From Thalassospira sp. ER-Se-21-Dark (GTDB lineage Bacteria; Pseudomonadota; Alphaproteobacteria; Rhodospirillales; Thalassospiraceae), in NCBI RefSeq assembly GCF_017922435.1, contig NZ_VDEZ01000001.1, positions 1,573,501 through 1,637,500 on the forward strand: DNA of 64,000 bases, written 5' to 3'. Position numbers and translations under genes: made by a program. Shown one piece after another: positions 53,021-61,306 of this stretch; the stretch's first letter is position 1, and each line of letters starts with the position of its first letter. A model generated the notes under the pieces. It ran no database searches. It was given only the letters and a program-made list of their open reading frames with translations, and was not told the origin of the DNA.

Positions 53021-53807
53021 CGGCGTTCGCCCCGATTTTACGTTTGCGCAACTTCTTGTAGGCCACCGGCAAAAGCGCCAACACGGCAAGCCCGATGATC
53101 GGGGTCAGAATACGTGGTTCAAAGATGATGCCAAGATCAGGTGTCTTGCCCTGATCAAACAGCGCGCCAAGACCGTCCCCGATGGACGCATAAACAAAAG
53201 TGCCCGGAATGATGCCGATCATGGTGCCAAAAACAAAGGATCGTAGTTTGACGCCAAGAAGGGCCGGCACAAGATTGACCAGCCAGAACGGAAAGATCGG
53301 GATCAGGCGCAAAACCATCAGGTAGCTGAACGCGTTTTCAGCAAAGCCTTCCTCCATCCTGCGGACGGCGTTTCCGGCCTTGGCGCGCATCAGATCGTAA
53401 AACGCATAGCGGGCCGCAAGGTAAACGATCGTCGCGCCGATGGTGGCGGATACCACAACATAACTGGTGGCAAGAAACGCCCCGAACAGAAAGCCACCCG
53501 TGATGGTAAGGATCGACCCGATTGGCAGGGAAAGTGCGACTGAAACGACGTAAAGCCCCATAAAGACCAGAACGCTGGAAACCGGGTTATCGAAGACAAA
53601 GCCCTGCAACAGGTCGCGGTTTTCACGCAGGGTCTCAAAAGACAGCAAATCGAGAACGCCGCTGGCCCATGCAATGACAAGTCCGACAACCAGAACAATC
53701 ACCGGCAAAAGCTTGCGCCATAGGGGCTTTGACGTGCTTTTGATTTCGCTATGGTTATCTGGTTTCTGGTCGGACAAGTGTGACGCCATTGAACTGGTTT
53801 TGGTCAT
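53013..53807 (-). CDS. TVP38/TMEM64 (DedA-like) membrane protein
   Basis: 264 aa from ATG at 53805-53807. Hydrophilic first 28 residues, then about six membrane segments (L-L-P-V-I-V-L-V-V-G-L-V-I-A-W; G-L-Y-V-V-S-V-A-L-S-L-P; the re-entrant G-G-F-L-F-G-A; R-L-I-P-I-F-P-F-W-L-V-N). The F-P-F-W-x-x-N and G-x-I-P-G-T-F-V-Y-A segments are typical of SNARE-associated Golgi proteins, probable lipid or ion handling. Coupled to the downstream reductase by an 8-base overlap, a pair often found together. Confidence 0.9.
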   Translation of the reverse strand: MTKTSSMASHLSDQKPDNHSEIKSTSKPLWRKLLPVIVLVVGLVIAWASGVLDLLSFETLRENRDLLQGFVFDNPVSSVLVFMGLYVVSVALSLPIGSILTITGGFLFGAFLATSYVVVSATIGATIVYLAARYAFYDLMRAKAGNAVRRMEEGFAENAFSYLMVLRLIPIFPFWLVNLVPALLGVKLRSFVFGTMIGIIPGTFVYASIGDGLGALFDQGKTPDLGIIFEPRILTPIIGLAVLALLPVAYKKLRKRKIGANADE

Positions 53808-54041
53808 TGATTTCAGGCTCTTGCAAGTCGTTCGTTTGGTTCGAAATGCAAATCCCTGAATACAGGATCGCATTATTTGACCCAACATTAGAGAGAAATT
53901 TCAAAACTTGCTTATGAACTGCCTTCACCATTGCGTGAGGGCAAATTGTACAAAGCCTGGCCGGATGGCTTAGGAACATGCGCAATAAACCTGAGGGAGT
54001 GGCGCTTGACGTAGGGGAAAACTGGACGTATCGTCTGCGCA

Positions 54042-54094
54042 TCGTGGGATTTGTCGACCGGCTTGCGGCCACGTAAAAAATCGCTAAAGAGGGG
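54042..54094 (+). ncRNA. SAM-II riboswitch (metA motif)
   Basis: P1 CGTGG (54043-54047)/CCACG (54069-54073), the GATTTG segment, CCGGCTTGC, then GTAAAAAATCGCTAAAGAGGGG with the invariant GCTAAA. This order and the invariant bases match the SAM-II pseudoknot of alphaproteobacterial methionine genes. It lies 97 bases before metZ and is followed 14 bases later by a terminator, so S-adenosylmethionine most likely switches transcription off. Confidence 0.9.
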
Positions 54095-54108
54095 TGCTAT
54101 GGCTTCGG

Positions 54109-54141
54109 CCCTGACCCATTCATGCCGGTCAGGGTTTTTTT
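54109..54141 (+). terminator. Intrinsic terminator of the SAM-II expression platform
   Basis: CCCTGACC/GGTCAGGG 8-bp stem, 10-base loop, seven T, in the leader of metZ between riboswitch and start codon. Confidence 0.88.
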
Positions 54142-54190
54142 GTGTCCGGATTACGGTATGCAGATATTCCGGGCATGTAGGAGCAAGACG

Positions 54191-55393
54191 ATGACGACCG
54201 ACAAAAAGGCTTCCCATAACTGGCGCGCAGCGACCCGATCCGTGCGTGGCGGTACAGCGCGCAGCGGATTCTGCGAGACCTCCGAAGCCATCTTTATGAA
54301 TTCCGGCTATGTATATGAAACTGCCGCCGAGGCCGAGGCCTCCTTTGATGGCAGCGGTCCGGAACGTTTTGTGTATTCGCGTTTCGCCAACCCGACCGTT
54401 GGCATGTTCGAAGAACGCCTTGCCCTGATCGAGGGCGCGCAATATTGCCGGGCGACGGCATCGGGCATGTCGGCTGTCTGGAATGCATTGGCCGCCAGCA
54501 CCAAGGCCGGTGGCCGTGTGGTTGGATCGCGTGCTCTGTTCGGGTCGTGTGAATTTATCCTGACCACGCTTTTGCCGCGGTTCGGCGTTGAGACCGAACT
54601 GGTGGACGGCACGGACAAGGACGCCTGGGAGAAGGCACTTTCGAAACCGGCCGATGCGGTTTTCCTTGAAACACCTTCGAACCCGACCCTTGAGGTTCTT
54701 GATATCGCCTTCATTTCCGAACTGGCGCACAAGGCCGGTGCGAAGGTGATTGTCGATAACGTCTTTGCCACACCGATCCTGCAAAAGCCGATGGAACTGG
54801 GGGCGGATATTGTTGTTTATTCCGCGACCAAGCATATCGATGGCCAAGGGCGTTGCCTTGGCGGGGCGATCCTGTTTAATGACAAGGAATGGCATGACGA
54901 ACATCTGACCACCTTCCTGCGTCATACCGGGCCAAGCATGAGCCCGTTCAATGCCTGGGTTCTTCTTAAGGGGCTTGAGACACTTAGCCTGCGTGTGGAT
55001 CAGCATATTCGCAATGCAACTGCATTGGCTGAATTTCTTACGGAACAGCCGCAAGTGTCACGCGTTCTATATCCGGGGCTGAAAAGTCACCCGCAGCATG
55101 AACTGGCAATGAAGCAAATGTCTGGCCGTGGTGGTGGATTGATCGCAATCGAGCTTGCCGGTGGTAAGAAAGCAGCCTTCTCGTTGCTTGATAATCTCAA
55201 GCTGATTGATATTTCCAACAACCTTGGCGATGCAAAAAGCCTTGCAACCCATCCCTGGACCACCACGCATCAGCGTGTACCGGCCGAGGACAAGATTGCA
55301 ATGGGCATTACCGAGGGCATGCTGCGTCTATCTGTCGGTCTGGAAGATATTGATGACCTCAAGGAAGACCTGTTGGCGGCCCTTGCCGTTTAA
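54191..55393 (+). CDS. metZ: O-succinylhomoserine sulfhydrylase
   Basis: Forms homocysteine from O-succinylhomoserine and sulfide, the direct sulfhydrylation route to methionine. 400 aa, PLP-dependent Cys/Met metabolism family. PLP lysine in Y-S-A-T-K-H-I-D-G-Q-G-R, Y-S-R-F-A-N-P-T, E-T-P-S-N-P-T-L-E and L-R-L-S-V-G-L-E-D near the end. The ATG at 54191 follows AGGAG. SAM-II leader and own terminator give a self-contained unit. Confidence 0.96.
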   Translation: MTTDKKASHNWRAATRSVRGGTARSGFCETSEAIFMNSGYVYETAAEAEASFDGSGPERFVYSRFANPTVGMFEERLALIEGAQYCRATASGMSAVWNALAASTKAGGRVVGSRALFGSCEFILTTLLPRFGVETELVDGTDKDAWEKALSKPADAVFLETPSNPTLEVLDIAFISELAHKAGAKVIVDNVFATPILQKPMELGADIVVYSATKHIDGQGRCLGGAILFNDKEWHDEHLTTFLRHTGPSMSPFNAWVLLKGLETLSLRVDQHIRNATALAEFLTEQPQVSRVLYPGLKSHPQHELAMKQMSGRGGGLIAIELAGGKKAAFSLLDNLKLIDISNNLGDAKSLATHPWTTTHQRVPAEDKIAMGITEGMLRLSVGLEDIDDLKEDLLAALAV

Positions 55394-55427
55394 AAGCATG
55401 GACCAACAGTAATCCTGACATCGATCC

Positions 55428-55452
55428 GGCCCGTACATTGTACGGGCCTTTT
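55428..55452 (+). terminator. Terminator after metZ
   Basis: GGCCCGTAC/GTACGGGCC stem (55428-55436, 55440-55448), 3-base loop, TTTT. Confidence 0.88.
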
Positions 55453-55593
55453 CGTTTCCGATCCGGGGGATAATGCCAGTTTGTTTTGACTGCTGACTGG
55501 TACTTTCGGGAAGGATTGTCTACATAAAGGGTCCATCCATCGCATTCTTGGCTGATGCAAATTGACTGGAACACACTTGGCCCGGAGATATGC

Positions 55594-55986
55594 ATGTATT
55601 CGACCGTAACCCACGACATCAAGGTATCGGTAAAGCCGATGTTCCTTGAGGACGAATCAGACCCGGACACCCATCGTTATATTTGGGCTTATCGCATCGA
55701 GATCGAGAATCTCGGCTCGAAAACTGTTCAGTTGCTTAACCGTCATTGGCGGATTACGGATTCGCGTGGCGAAACCCAGGAAGTCAAAGGCCCGGGTGTT
55801 GTCGGCGAACAGCCTGTTTTGGCTTGTGGCGAAAGTTTCAACTACACCAGTGGCGCGCCACTGACCACGCCAAGCGGCTTCATGGTGGGCACTTTCGAAA
55901 TGACGGATATGGACGGCAATCATTTTGATATTGCGATTCCAGCCTTTTCGCTGGACAGTCCGCATGGGCAACACACTGTGAACTGA
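55594..55986 (+). CDS. apaG: ApaG-like protein
   Basis: 130 aa, the family's normal length. V-x-P-x-F-L-E-x-x-S-D-P near the start, Y-I-W-A-Y-R-I-E-I-E-N, V-Q-L-L-N-R-H-W-R-I-T-D-S-R-G, V-x-G-P-G-V-V-G-E-Q-P, F-N-Y-T-S-G-A-P-L-T-T-P and M-x-G-T-F-E-M are the ApaG beta-sandwich motifs. Reported in divalent-cation resistance; biochemical role unclear. Start after GGAG. Upstream of folE. Confidence 0.95.
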   Translation: MYSTVTHDIKVSVKPMFLEDESDPDTHRYIWAYRIEIENLGSKTVQLLNRHWRITDSRGETQEVKGPGVVGEQPVLACGESFNYTSGAPLTTPSGFMVGTFEMTDMDGNHFDIAIPAFSLDSPHGQHTVN

Positions 55987-56074
55987 TCGCGTCAAAAAAC
56001 AGTATCAGGTAGCGCGGGCCCTGAGCCCCACCAAGGCAGGTTCAATCCTGTAATAAAATGACAAAGGATTTGGT

Positions 56075-56665
56075 ATGTGCAGCGAACATAACCCGGTGAA
56101 GCGTCCGACACGCGAAGAGGCAGAAGAAGCGGTTCGGACACTTCTGCGTTGGGCCGGGGATGATCCCGACCGCGAAGGTTTGCGCGGAACCCCTGACCGT
56201 GTGGCACGGTCTTATGGTGAATTCTTTGCTGGCTATCAGCAGGACCCGGCCGAGATTCTGCGTCGGACATTCGAAGAAACCGACGGCTATGACGAAATGG
56301 TCGTTCTGCGCGACATTCGCGTCGAATCCTATTGCGAACATCACATGGTGCCGATCATTGGTGTGGCACATGTCGCCTATCTGCCGCGCCGCCGTGTCGT
56401 TGGTATTTCCAAACTGGCCCGCGTTGTCGAGGTCTATGCCAAACGCCTGCAGATTCAGGAAAAGATGACCGCACAGGTTGCCAACACCATTCAGGAAGAA
56501 CTCGATCCGCTTGGTGTGGCGGTGGTGATTGATGCCAATCACCAATGCATGAGCACCCGTGGAGTGCACAAGACCGGCGTGTCGATGGTCACCAGCCGGA
56601 TGCTTGGCGCATTCCGCGATGACCCGATCACGCGTCGCGAATTCTTTGCCATGATCGGTCGCTAA
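56075..56665 (+). CDS. folE: GTP cyclohydrolase I
   Basis: First step of tetrahydrofolate synthesis (GTP to dihydroneopterin triphosphate). 196 aa. Zinc Cys and His in S-Y-C-E-H-H-M-V-P, the second Cys in H-Q-C-M-S-T-R-G-V, and core G-V-A-H-V-A-Y-L-P and [17 protein letters not shown] are complete. The next gene is a convergent cytochrome gene beyond a shared terminator. Confidence 0.97.
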   Translation: MCSEHNPVKRPTREEAEEAVRTLLRWAGDDPDREGLRGTPDRVARSYGEFFAGYQQDPAEILRRTFEETDGYDEMVVLRDIRVESYCEHHMVPIIGVAHVAYLPRRRVVGISKLARVVEVYAKRLQIQEKMTAQVANTIQEELDPLGVAVVIDANHQCMSTRGVHKTGVSMVTSRMLGAFRDDPITRREFFAMIGR

Positions 56666-56690
56666 GACGCATTCAGATGATCCAAAAAGA

Positions 56691-56724
56691 AAGGTCGCAG
56701 CACCAAAATGCTGCGACCTTTTTT
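56691..56724. terminator. Terminator between folE and the cytochrome c gene
   Basis: AAGGTCGCAGCA/TGCTGCGACCTT 12-bp perfect stem, six-base loop, T tract. Confidence 0.9.
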
Positions 56725-56750
56725 GCGTTGGGACCGCAAATTCGCGCGAT

Positions 56751-57215
56751 CTATTCCTTGAAATCACTGTGGCAGGATTTGCAGGTCTGCATCATTTCAC
56801 CAAGTGATGCCTTGAAATCGTCTTCTGATCCGCCGCTAACTGCGACCGATTTAAGATCGCTGGCCTTGGCGTGCAGTTCGTTTGCCAGATTGGTGAATTT
56901 TGACCAGTCTTCCCAGATGTCTGACAGTGCTTCAGACGGTTTGCCATTACTGCCTTCCGGGAAAAGGGCGGTAAAGGTCTCGCCTGAGTGACCTTCGATA
57001 ATCGTTGCGGCTTTCGCGACCTGATCCGGGTCATAGGGCAATGCACCCTTCATCATCGGGACCATGATTTTGACCTGTTGGCCAATGGCCTTCATGCCTT
57101 CCATGCGTTCCTTGACAACGCCGGTTGCCCCTTCATGTGCGATGGCGGCAATGCTGACCGTCATGGTCAAGGCGATGGCGGCTCCTGCTAGTACTTTCAA
57201 CTCTCTCTTCCCCAT
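56751..57215 (-). CDS. Cytochrome c'-type (cytochrome c class II) protein
   Basis: 154 aa. Signal peptide K-V-L-A-G-A-A-I-A-L-T-M-T-V-S-I-A-A-I-A. Mature part is a predicted four-helix bundle with the haem site C-K-S-C-H near the C-terminus, the layout of class II cytochromes. M-E-G-M-K-A-I-G near the start supplies possible haem-proximal residues. Role in electron transfer or NO binding is by family only. Confidence 0.92.
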   Translation of the reverse strand: MGKRELKVLAGAAIALTMTVSIAAIAHEGATGVVKERMEGMKAIGQQVKIMVPMMKGALPYDPDQVAKAATIIEGHSGETFTALFPEGSNGKPSEALSDIWEDWSKFTNLANELHAKASDLKSVAVSGGSEDDFKASLGEMMQTCKSCHSDFKE

Positions 57216-57260
57216 TCTAGGTGTGCCTGACTGATGGTATTTTGTGTTTGTTCACGTGCT

Positions 57261-58133
57261 TTAGTGCCCAAATCGGGCAAGGATATGGTCAACCGAACCG
57301 ACATAATGGCCGCCAAACAGGCGAACATGGACCAGTAACGGATAAAGATTATACAAATCACGGCGTTCTTCAAAGAACCCCGGCTCTATCGGCAGTATTT
57401 CATCATACCGCGCGAAAAATTCCGGTGTCAGATCCCCAAACAACGTCCCAAAGGCCAGTTCGATTTCCCGATCGCCGTAATAAATCGCCGGATCAATCAA
57501 GCCCGCAAGCTTGTCAGACTGACACAGGATATTGCCACCCCACAAGTCACCATGCAGCAGTACCGCTGTGCTTTGGTCTGGCAAAAGATCACCAAGCCTG
57601 TCGATCAATCGATCAACGCGCGCGGCCATACTACCGGGCAGCTTGCCTGCGCGATGTGCGTGTTGCGCCATATGACGCAAACGGTGTTCGGCGAAGAACG
57701 TGATCCAGCTTTCCTCGGGTGTATTTGGTTGCGCCAGGCCGCCAATTAAAGTGTCAAAGCCAAGTCCGAACGTTTCAGACGTTACCTGATGCTGCCTTGC
57801 CAACTGTTCGGCAAGATCGCGCTGCACGCGTCCAGTCATTCGGTTATCGTTGGCGATAAATGTCATCACCAGACAATTTGCGTCGGCATGGATGACCTCG
57901 GGACAAGGGATCGGGGAGTGCGTTTTGAAATAACGCAGCATTTCCGCTTCGATCAAAAGACCTGCATCATTTTGCGCATCATTTGTCGTGCTGTGCTTGA
58001 TCACCAGTTGCTGCCCGTCATCCAGATCGGTGCGCATCACATCGGCAACGCATCCACCCGAAAGTGGCGCGACGGATCGCACCGACGCCCCGGTGTGGCG
58101 TTTGATCAAATCTGCAAGCGCGCGTTTATCCAT
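57261..58133 (-). CDS. Fructosamine/ketosamine kinase family protein
   Basis: 290 aa. S-G-G-C-V-A-D-V N-lobe loop, V-I-K-H-S-T (ATP-anchoring Lys), L-L-H-G-D-L-W-G-G-N-I-L catalytic loop and L-I-D-P-A-I-Y-Y-G-D-R-E-I-E-L-A metal-binding segment. The family phosphorylates Amadori products so that they are removed from proteins. Lies 23 bases after a low-molecular-weight tyrosine phosphatase, and the pair is recurrent in bacterial genomes. Confidence 0.92.
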   Translation of the reverse strand: MDKRALADLIKRHTGASVRSVAPLSGGCVADVMRTDLDDGQQLVIKHSTTNDAQNDAGLLIEAEMLRYFKTHSPIPCPEVIHADANCLVMTFIANDNRMTGRVQRDLAEQLARQHQVTSETFGLGFDTLIGGLAQPNTPEESWITFFAEHRLRHMAQHAHRAGKLPGSMAARVDRLIDRLGDLLPDQSTAVLLHGDLWGGNILCQSDKLAGLIDPAIYYGDREIELAFGTLFGDLTPEFFARYDEILPIEPGFFEERRDLYNLYPLLVHVRLFGGHYVGSVDHILARFGH

Positions 58134-58156
58134 AATCCTTTCCGGGGGTTAAGGGC

Positions 58157-58633
58157 CTAGATATCGTGTTTTTCGCGGATGTGCGACAGCAGGTTGTTTG
58201 AGGCTTCCTCGATCATGTCAAACACATCGACAAACCCGTTGGCACCGCCGTAATAGGGATCGGGGACACTTTGTCCGGCCATCGACGGATGATAATCCAG
58301 AAACAGCTCAATACGGTGCTGATGGGTATTGGGTGCCTGGCGGCGCATATCGCGCAAATGCCCGTCATCCATGGCCAGAACATAGTCAAATTCATGGTAG
58401 TCGGTAGGCCTGATCTTGCGGGATCGGATGTCGCTAAGATCAATGCCGCGGCTTTTTGCCATTTCACGCGATCGCGGGTCGGGCAATTCGCCAACGTGAT
58501 AGGCCGACAGCCCGCAGCTATCGACGCTGATATGGGCATCCAGTCCGGCGTCGCGAACCATCTTGCGAAAAACGCCATCGGCCGTGGGCGAGCGACATAT
58601 ATTGCCGGTGCAGACGAAAAGAACCTTGATCAC
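58157..58633 (-). CDS. Low-molecular-weight protein-tyrosine phosphatase
   Basis: 158 aa from GTG at 58631-58633 with family N-terminus V-I-K-V-L-F-V-C-T-G-N-I-C-R-S-P, whose C-x5-R-S loop is the active site; the general acid Asp lies in V-P-D-P-Y-Y-G-G. The frame is open further up, without an alternative that fits better. Upstream of the fructosamine kinase; likely one operon. Confidence 0.93.
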   Translation of the reverse strand: MIKVLFVCTGNICRSPTADGVFRKMVRDAGLDAHISVDSCGLSAYHVGELPDPRSREMAKSRGIDLSDIRSRKIRPTDYHEFDYVLAMDDGHLRDMRRQAPNTHQHRIELFLDYHPSMAGQSVPDPYYGGANGFVDVFDMIEEASNNLLSHIREKHDI

Positions 58634-58857
58634 GCTATCAATCCGTATTGTCAGGGAAGGGGCAGGAGATGGTTTAAAAGTGACATGCCCGCACCTGGTC
58701 GGCAATGGCTGGTCGTTGCGCCAAGTGACCTTCATCTCAGCGGATTTTTAAAAATCGCGATCAATGTAACAGCTTCGTGACATTTTGAATGTGACACTGA
58801 CAGGTCGGTCATTAGTTTGTATGATCGCGCCAATTACCTTTAATTTGGCGCGTTTTG

Positions 58858-59817
58858 ATGCAGGAATTTGTTTCTTTTGGTTTGCATGTTGCCCTGATCC
58901 GGCAACTTGCATGGTTGCCGCGGGGCTATGACCTTGTCCCGGGCGGGACGGTTGTAACTTCTGCCAAGCTGCGCAGCATCATGCTCGCACTGGAAGAAAT
59001 CAATGGTCCGGCGGTGCTGGTGCGTCTTGGGCGCTATCTGGCGGCCAAGGAACAGGAACCGATCCTGACCATGTTACGCCACTCGGCAACCCCGTCGGTG
59101 ATTGCTGATCGCTGGCGCCGGCTTGAAGGTTATTCGCACGCACGTGCGCGCAGCGATTTTTCCGTCACCGGAAAATCCATGACCATCCATCGCGGGGTCG
59201 TGCGCGGTCAGCCACCGGCACGGGTGGAAAACCTGCTGTTGCTGGGGTTCCTGATCGGCTTGCTTGAGGCGGCCGGGGCCGAAAATATTGACGCCACCAT
59301 TTTGCCAAGCCACGGTCCGGCAGTGCGCGTGACGCGCAAGGGCCGCATTAGCGATAAACTGGCATTTTCCGGTCGTGGCCTTCGTTTTCGGATCAATTGG
59401 GGCAGTTTCGAACAGGTTTCGTCATCCTATCCATTCATGGCCAATATGCCCGGCACCGCGCCGTCAATCGGGGCGCAGCGCCCGATCGTGCAACAGCTTT
59501 GTACGGTTTTGGAACATGATATCGGGCGTAGCTGGACAATTGATGAAGTTGCTGCAGCACTTGATACATCAGGCCGCACATTGCAGCGCCGCTTGCAACA
59601 GGCCAACAGCCGGTTTTCCGACCTATTGCGTCTGGTGCGCGTGCGTGAAGCCTGTCGGCTTTTATATGGCACTACCCTCTCGGTTGGTGAAATCGGGTTC
59701 TGGTGCGGCTTTACAGATAATGCGCATTTCTCACGCGATTTCAGACGTTTGATGGCGATGCCGCCCTCGGTTTACCGTGAAGCCAGCATCGGCCATGCCG
59801 GTTTGACCCGGGCATAA
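58858..59817 (+). CDS. AraC-family transcriptional regulator
   Basis: 319 aa. The first 190 residues resemble the AraC arabinose-binding-like N-terminal domain (PF12625 type) rather than a cupin. The C-terminal double HTH spans about 225-310: W-T-I-D-E-V-A-A-A-L-D-T-S-G-R-T-L-Q-R-R-L, and L-S-V-G-E-I-G-F-W-C-G-F-T-D-N-A-H-F-S-R-D-F-R-R. ATG at 58858, with TTG one codon earlier. Reads toward the unrecognised gene at 59965 (147 bases away) and may control it; the effector is not evident. Confidence 0.88.
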   Translation: MQEFVSFGLHVALIRQLAWLPRGYDLVPGGTVVTSAKLRSIMLALEEINGPAVLVRLGRYLAAKEQEPILTMLRHSATPSVIADRWRRLEGYSHARARSDFSVTGKSMTIHRGVVRGQPPARVENLLLLGFLIGLLEAAGAENIDATILPSHGPAVRVTRKGRISDKLAFSGRGLRFRINWGSFEQVSSSYPFMANMPGTAPSIGAQRPIVQQLCTVLEHDIGRSWTIDEVAAALDTSGRTLQRRLQQANSRFSDLLRLVRVREACRLLYGTTLSVGEIGFWCGFTDNAHFSRDFRRLMAMPPSVYREASIGHAGLTRA

Positions 59818-59964
59818 CGGTCAACCAGTCTGGAGGGGCCGCGACCATTCACGGTGTGCTGGCTGATTGCCCGGTGATTGACCTGCCCGGTTTCCTTGGG
59901 TATCAGCAGCGCCATGAATGATTTCGTTTAAATCATCGTGCCCTTTCGCATCCATGAGGCTGCC

Positions 59965-61230
59965 ATGACTGACCCCACCCGTCCTGCAAACGAGTATTCC
60001 GGTTTTCTGCCGCCGCGTTTTGACAATCGACCGGATGCCGATGATGTTTTGGTCAAAACATGGACCGTTGGGGACGCACTGACCGATCATAGCGTGCCGG
60101 AAATGCCGGCCGCCCTTTCGCTGTTTTTTGATCTGGTTGCCCCGTCAGCGGGCCGGTCAAATGCGACCGGGTTTGCCATGTTGTGGCTTGATCGTCATCC
60201 GCATGAAGAACCGGGCTGGCGTCTGTCCATCGGTCATGTCGGATCCGAGGATGATCTGGAATTGGCGGTGGCCAAACCGTTGGCGCGCCTTGTTGATGCC
60301 CTGCCGATGGCCAATTTTGAATGCGAAAACTGGCACACGACCCGCCCGCTTTGGCGCAAGCGGGCAGAACCGGTAAAGCTTGTTTTCTGGGGTGATTTTG
60401 CCAAGCATGCCCGCGCCATTCTGGGCCACAGCGATGCTGCATCTTTCTATCAGCCGCTTGGTGCAGGACTTCGGTCTGACAATGTCACAAGCATGCTGCC
60501 CTTGCTTGAAGATATGCTCGGTGATGCTTTTTTGCAGAACGGCATGGGGTTTGAAGATGCCCTGCGCCTTGGTATCGCATTGGGGCGCGCGCACCTGATC
60601 GAAAGCTGGATCGAAGCCGGTGGTTCGGAAAAGGAGCCCTATTTCCGGCCGATGAAAATCTGGCATCAGGCATGGCTTGCCAATGCATTGATTGATCCGG
60701 CGGTGGCAAGTCTTGCCATGTCGGGCAAACCGCCGATGCCGGCCCTTGATTTTGGGGATGACAGCACACCGGCATCGCGCCGAGCAGCCCTTGATGATGT
60801 GTCATCCTGGCTGACGACTGTGTTCTTTAGTGATGAGTATCCCGCCCTTCGAAACGCCTTTGTTGCCGGGGTGCAAAATGCCGTCTGGCTTGATCATGAC
60901 CTGCAACAATATGTCCAGCCGCAACAACGCTCCGAGATCTTGCAAGGTCTGATGCCCTATTGCCGCTGGTTCCTGGCGATGGCGCTTTATAACCATCTGG
61001 GCAATCTGGCGGCGGGAACAGCGCGCGAGGATCAGGTCGCATTTTACGCGATCATGGTTGATGCCTTGCCGGAACTGGCACCGCTTGGCGCGTTTGCCAC
61101 CCAGCGCGATATCGAACAGCACATCATCCGGATTGATGCCGCGCGCGCTGCATCGGCGTTCGACACACTGGTCCTGCCGTTCTGTGATCTTTTGATGCCG
61201 AAGCGCCAATTTGATGCTGCGCGTTCCTGA
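59965..61230 (+). CDS. Hypothetical protein, 422 aa
   Basis: I do not recognise this protein. ATG at 59965 follows GAGG; a GTG nine codons earlier opens the frame. No signal peptide or clear membrane segment, so probably cytoplasmic. Amino-acid use is ordinary (Ala, Leu, Asp and Trp rich), without repeats. Stretches such as A-L-S-L-F-F-D-L-V-A-P, W-R-L-S-I-G-H-V-G-S-E-D-D-L-E-L-A-V and R-A-H-L-I-E-S-W-I-E-A-G-G suggest a mixed alpha/beta fold. Codon usage matches the neighbours. Terminator follows. Real gene by length and context; function unknown. Confidence 0.75.
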   Translation: MTDPTRPANEYSGFLPPRFDNRPDADDVLVKTWTVGDALTDHSVPEMPAALSLFFDLVAPSAGRSNATGFAMLWLDRHPHEEPGWRLSIGHVGSEDDLELAVAKPLARLVDALPMANFECENWHTTRPLWRKRAEPVKLVFWGDFAKHARAILGHSDAASFYQPLGAGLRSDNVTSMLPLLEDMLGDAFLQNGMGFEDALRLGIALGRAHLIESWIEAGGSEKEPYFRPMKIWHQAWLANALIDPAVASLAMSGKPPMPALDFGDDSTPASRRAALDDVSSWLTTVFFSDEYPALRNAFVAGVQNAVWLDHDLQQYVQPQQRSEILQGLMPYCRWFLAMALYNHLGNLAAGTAREDQVAFYAIMVDALPELAPLGAFATQRDIEQHIIRIDAARAASAFDTLVLPFCDLLMPKRQFDAARS

Positions 61231-61257
61231 TCATGTGATGGTATGCATTTTTAAAAA

Positions 61258-61287
61258 CGCCGTCGGGCGAAACCGGCGGCGCTTTTT
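61258..61287 (+). terminator. Terminator after the hypothetical gene
   Basis: CGCCGTCGG/CCGGCGGCG stem (61258-61266, 61273-61281; one G-U), six-base loop, CTTTTT. Confidence 0.8.
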
Positions 61288-61306
61288 GTTCGTTGGTTCT
61301 CTATGA

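Noticed and set aside
53912..55054. 380-codon minus-strand ORF opposite metZ
   Set aside because: Antisense to metZ and runs through the SAM-II riboswitch and its terminator; no family resemblance.
57248..57262. TTGTTCACGTGCTTTA as a third parS candidate
   Set aside because: Contains CACGTG but flanks do not match on either side.
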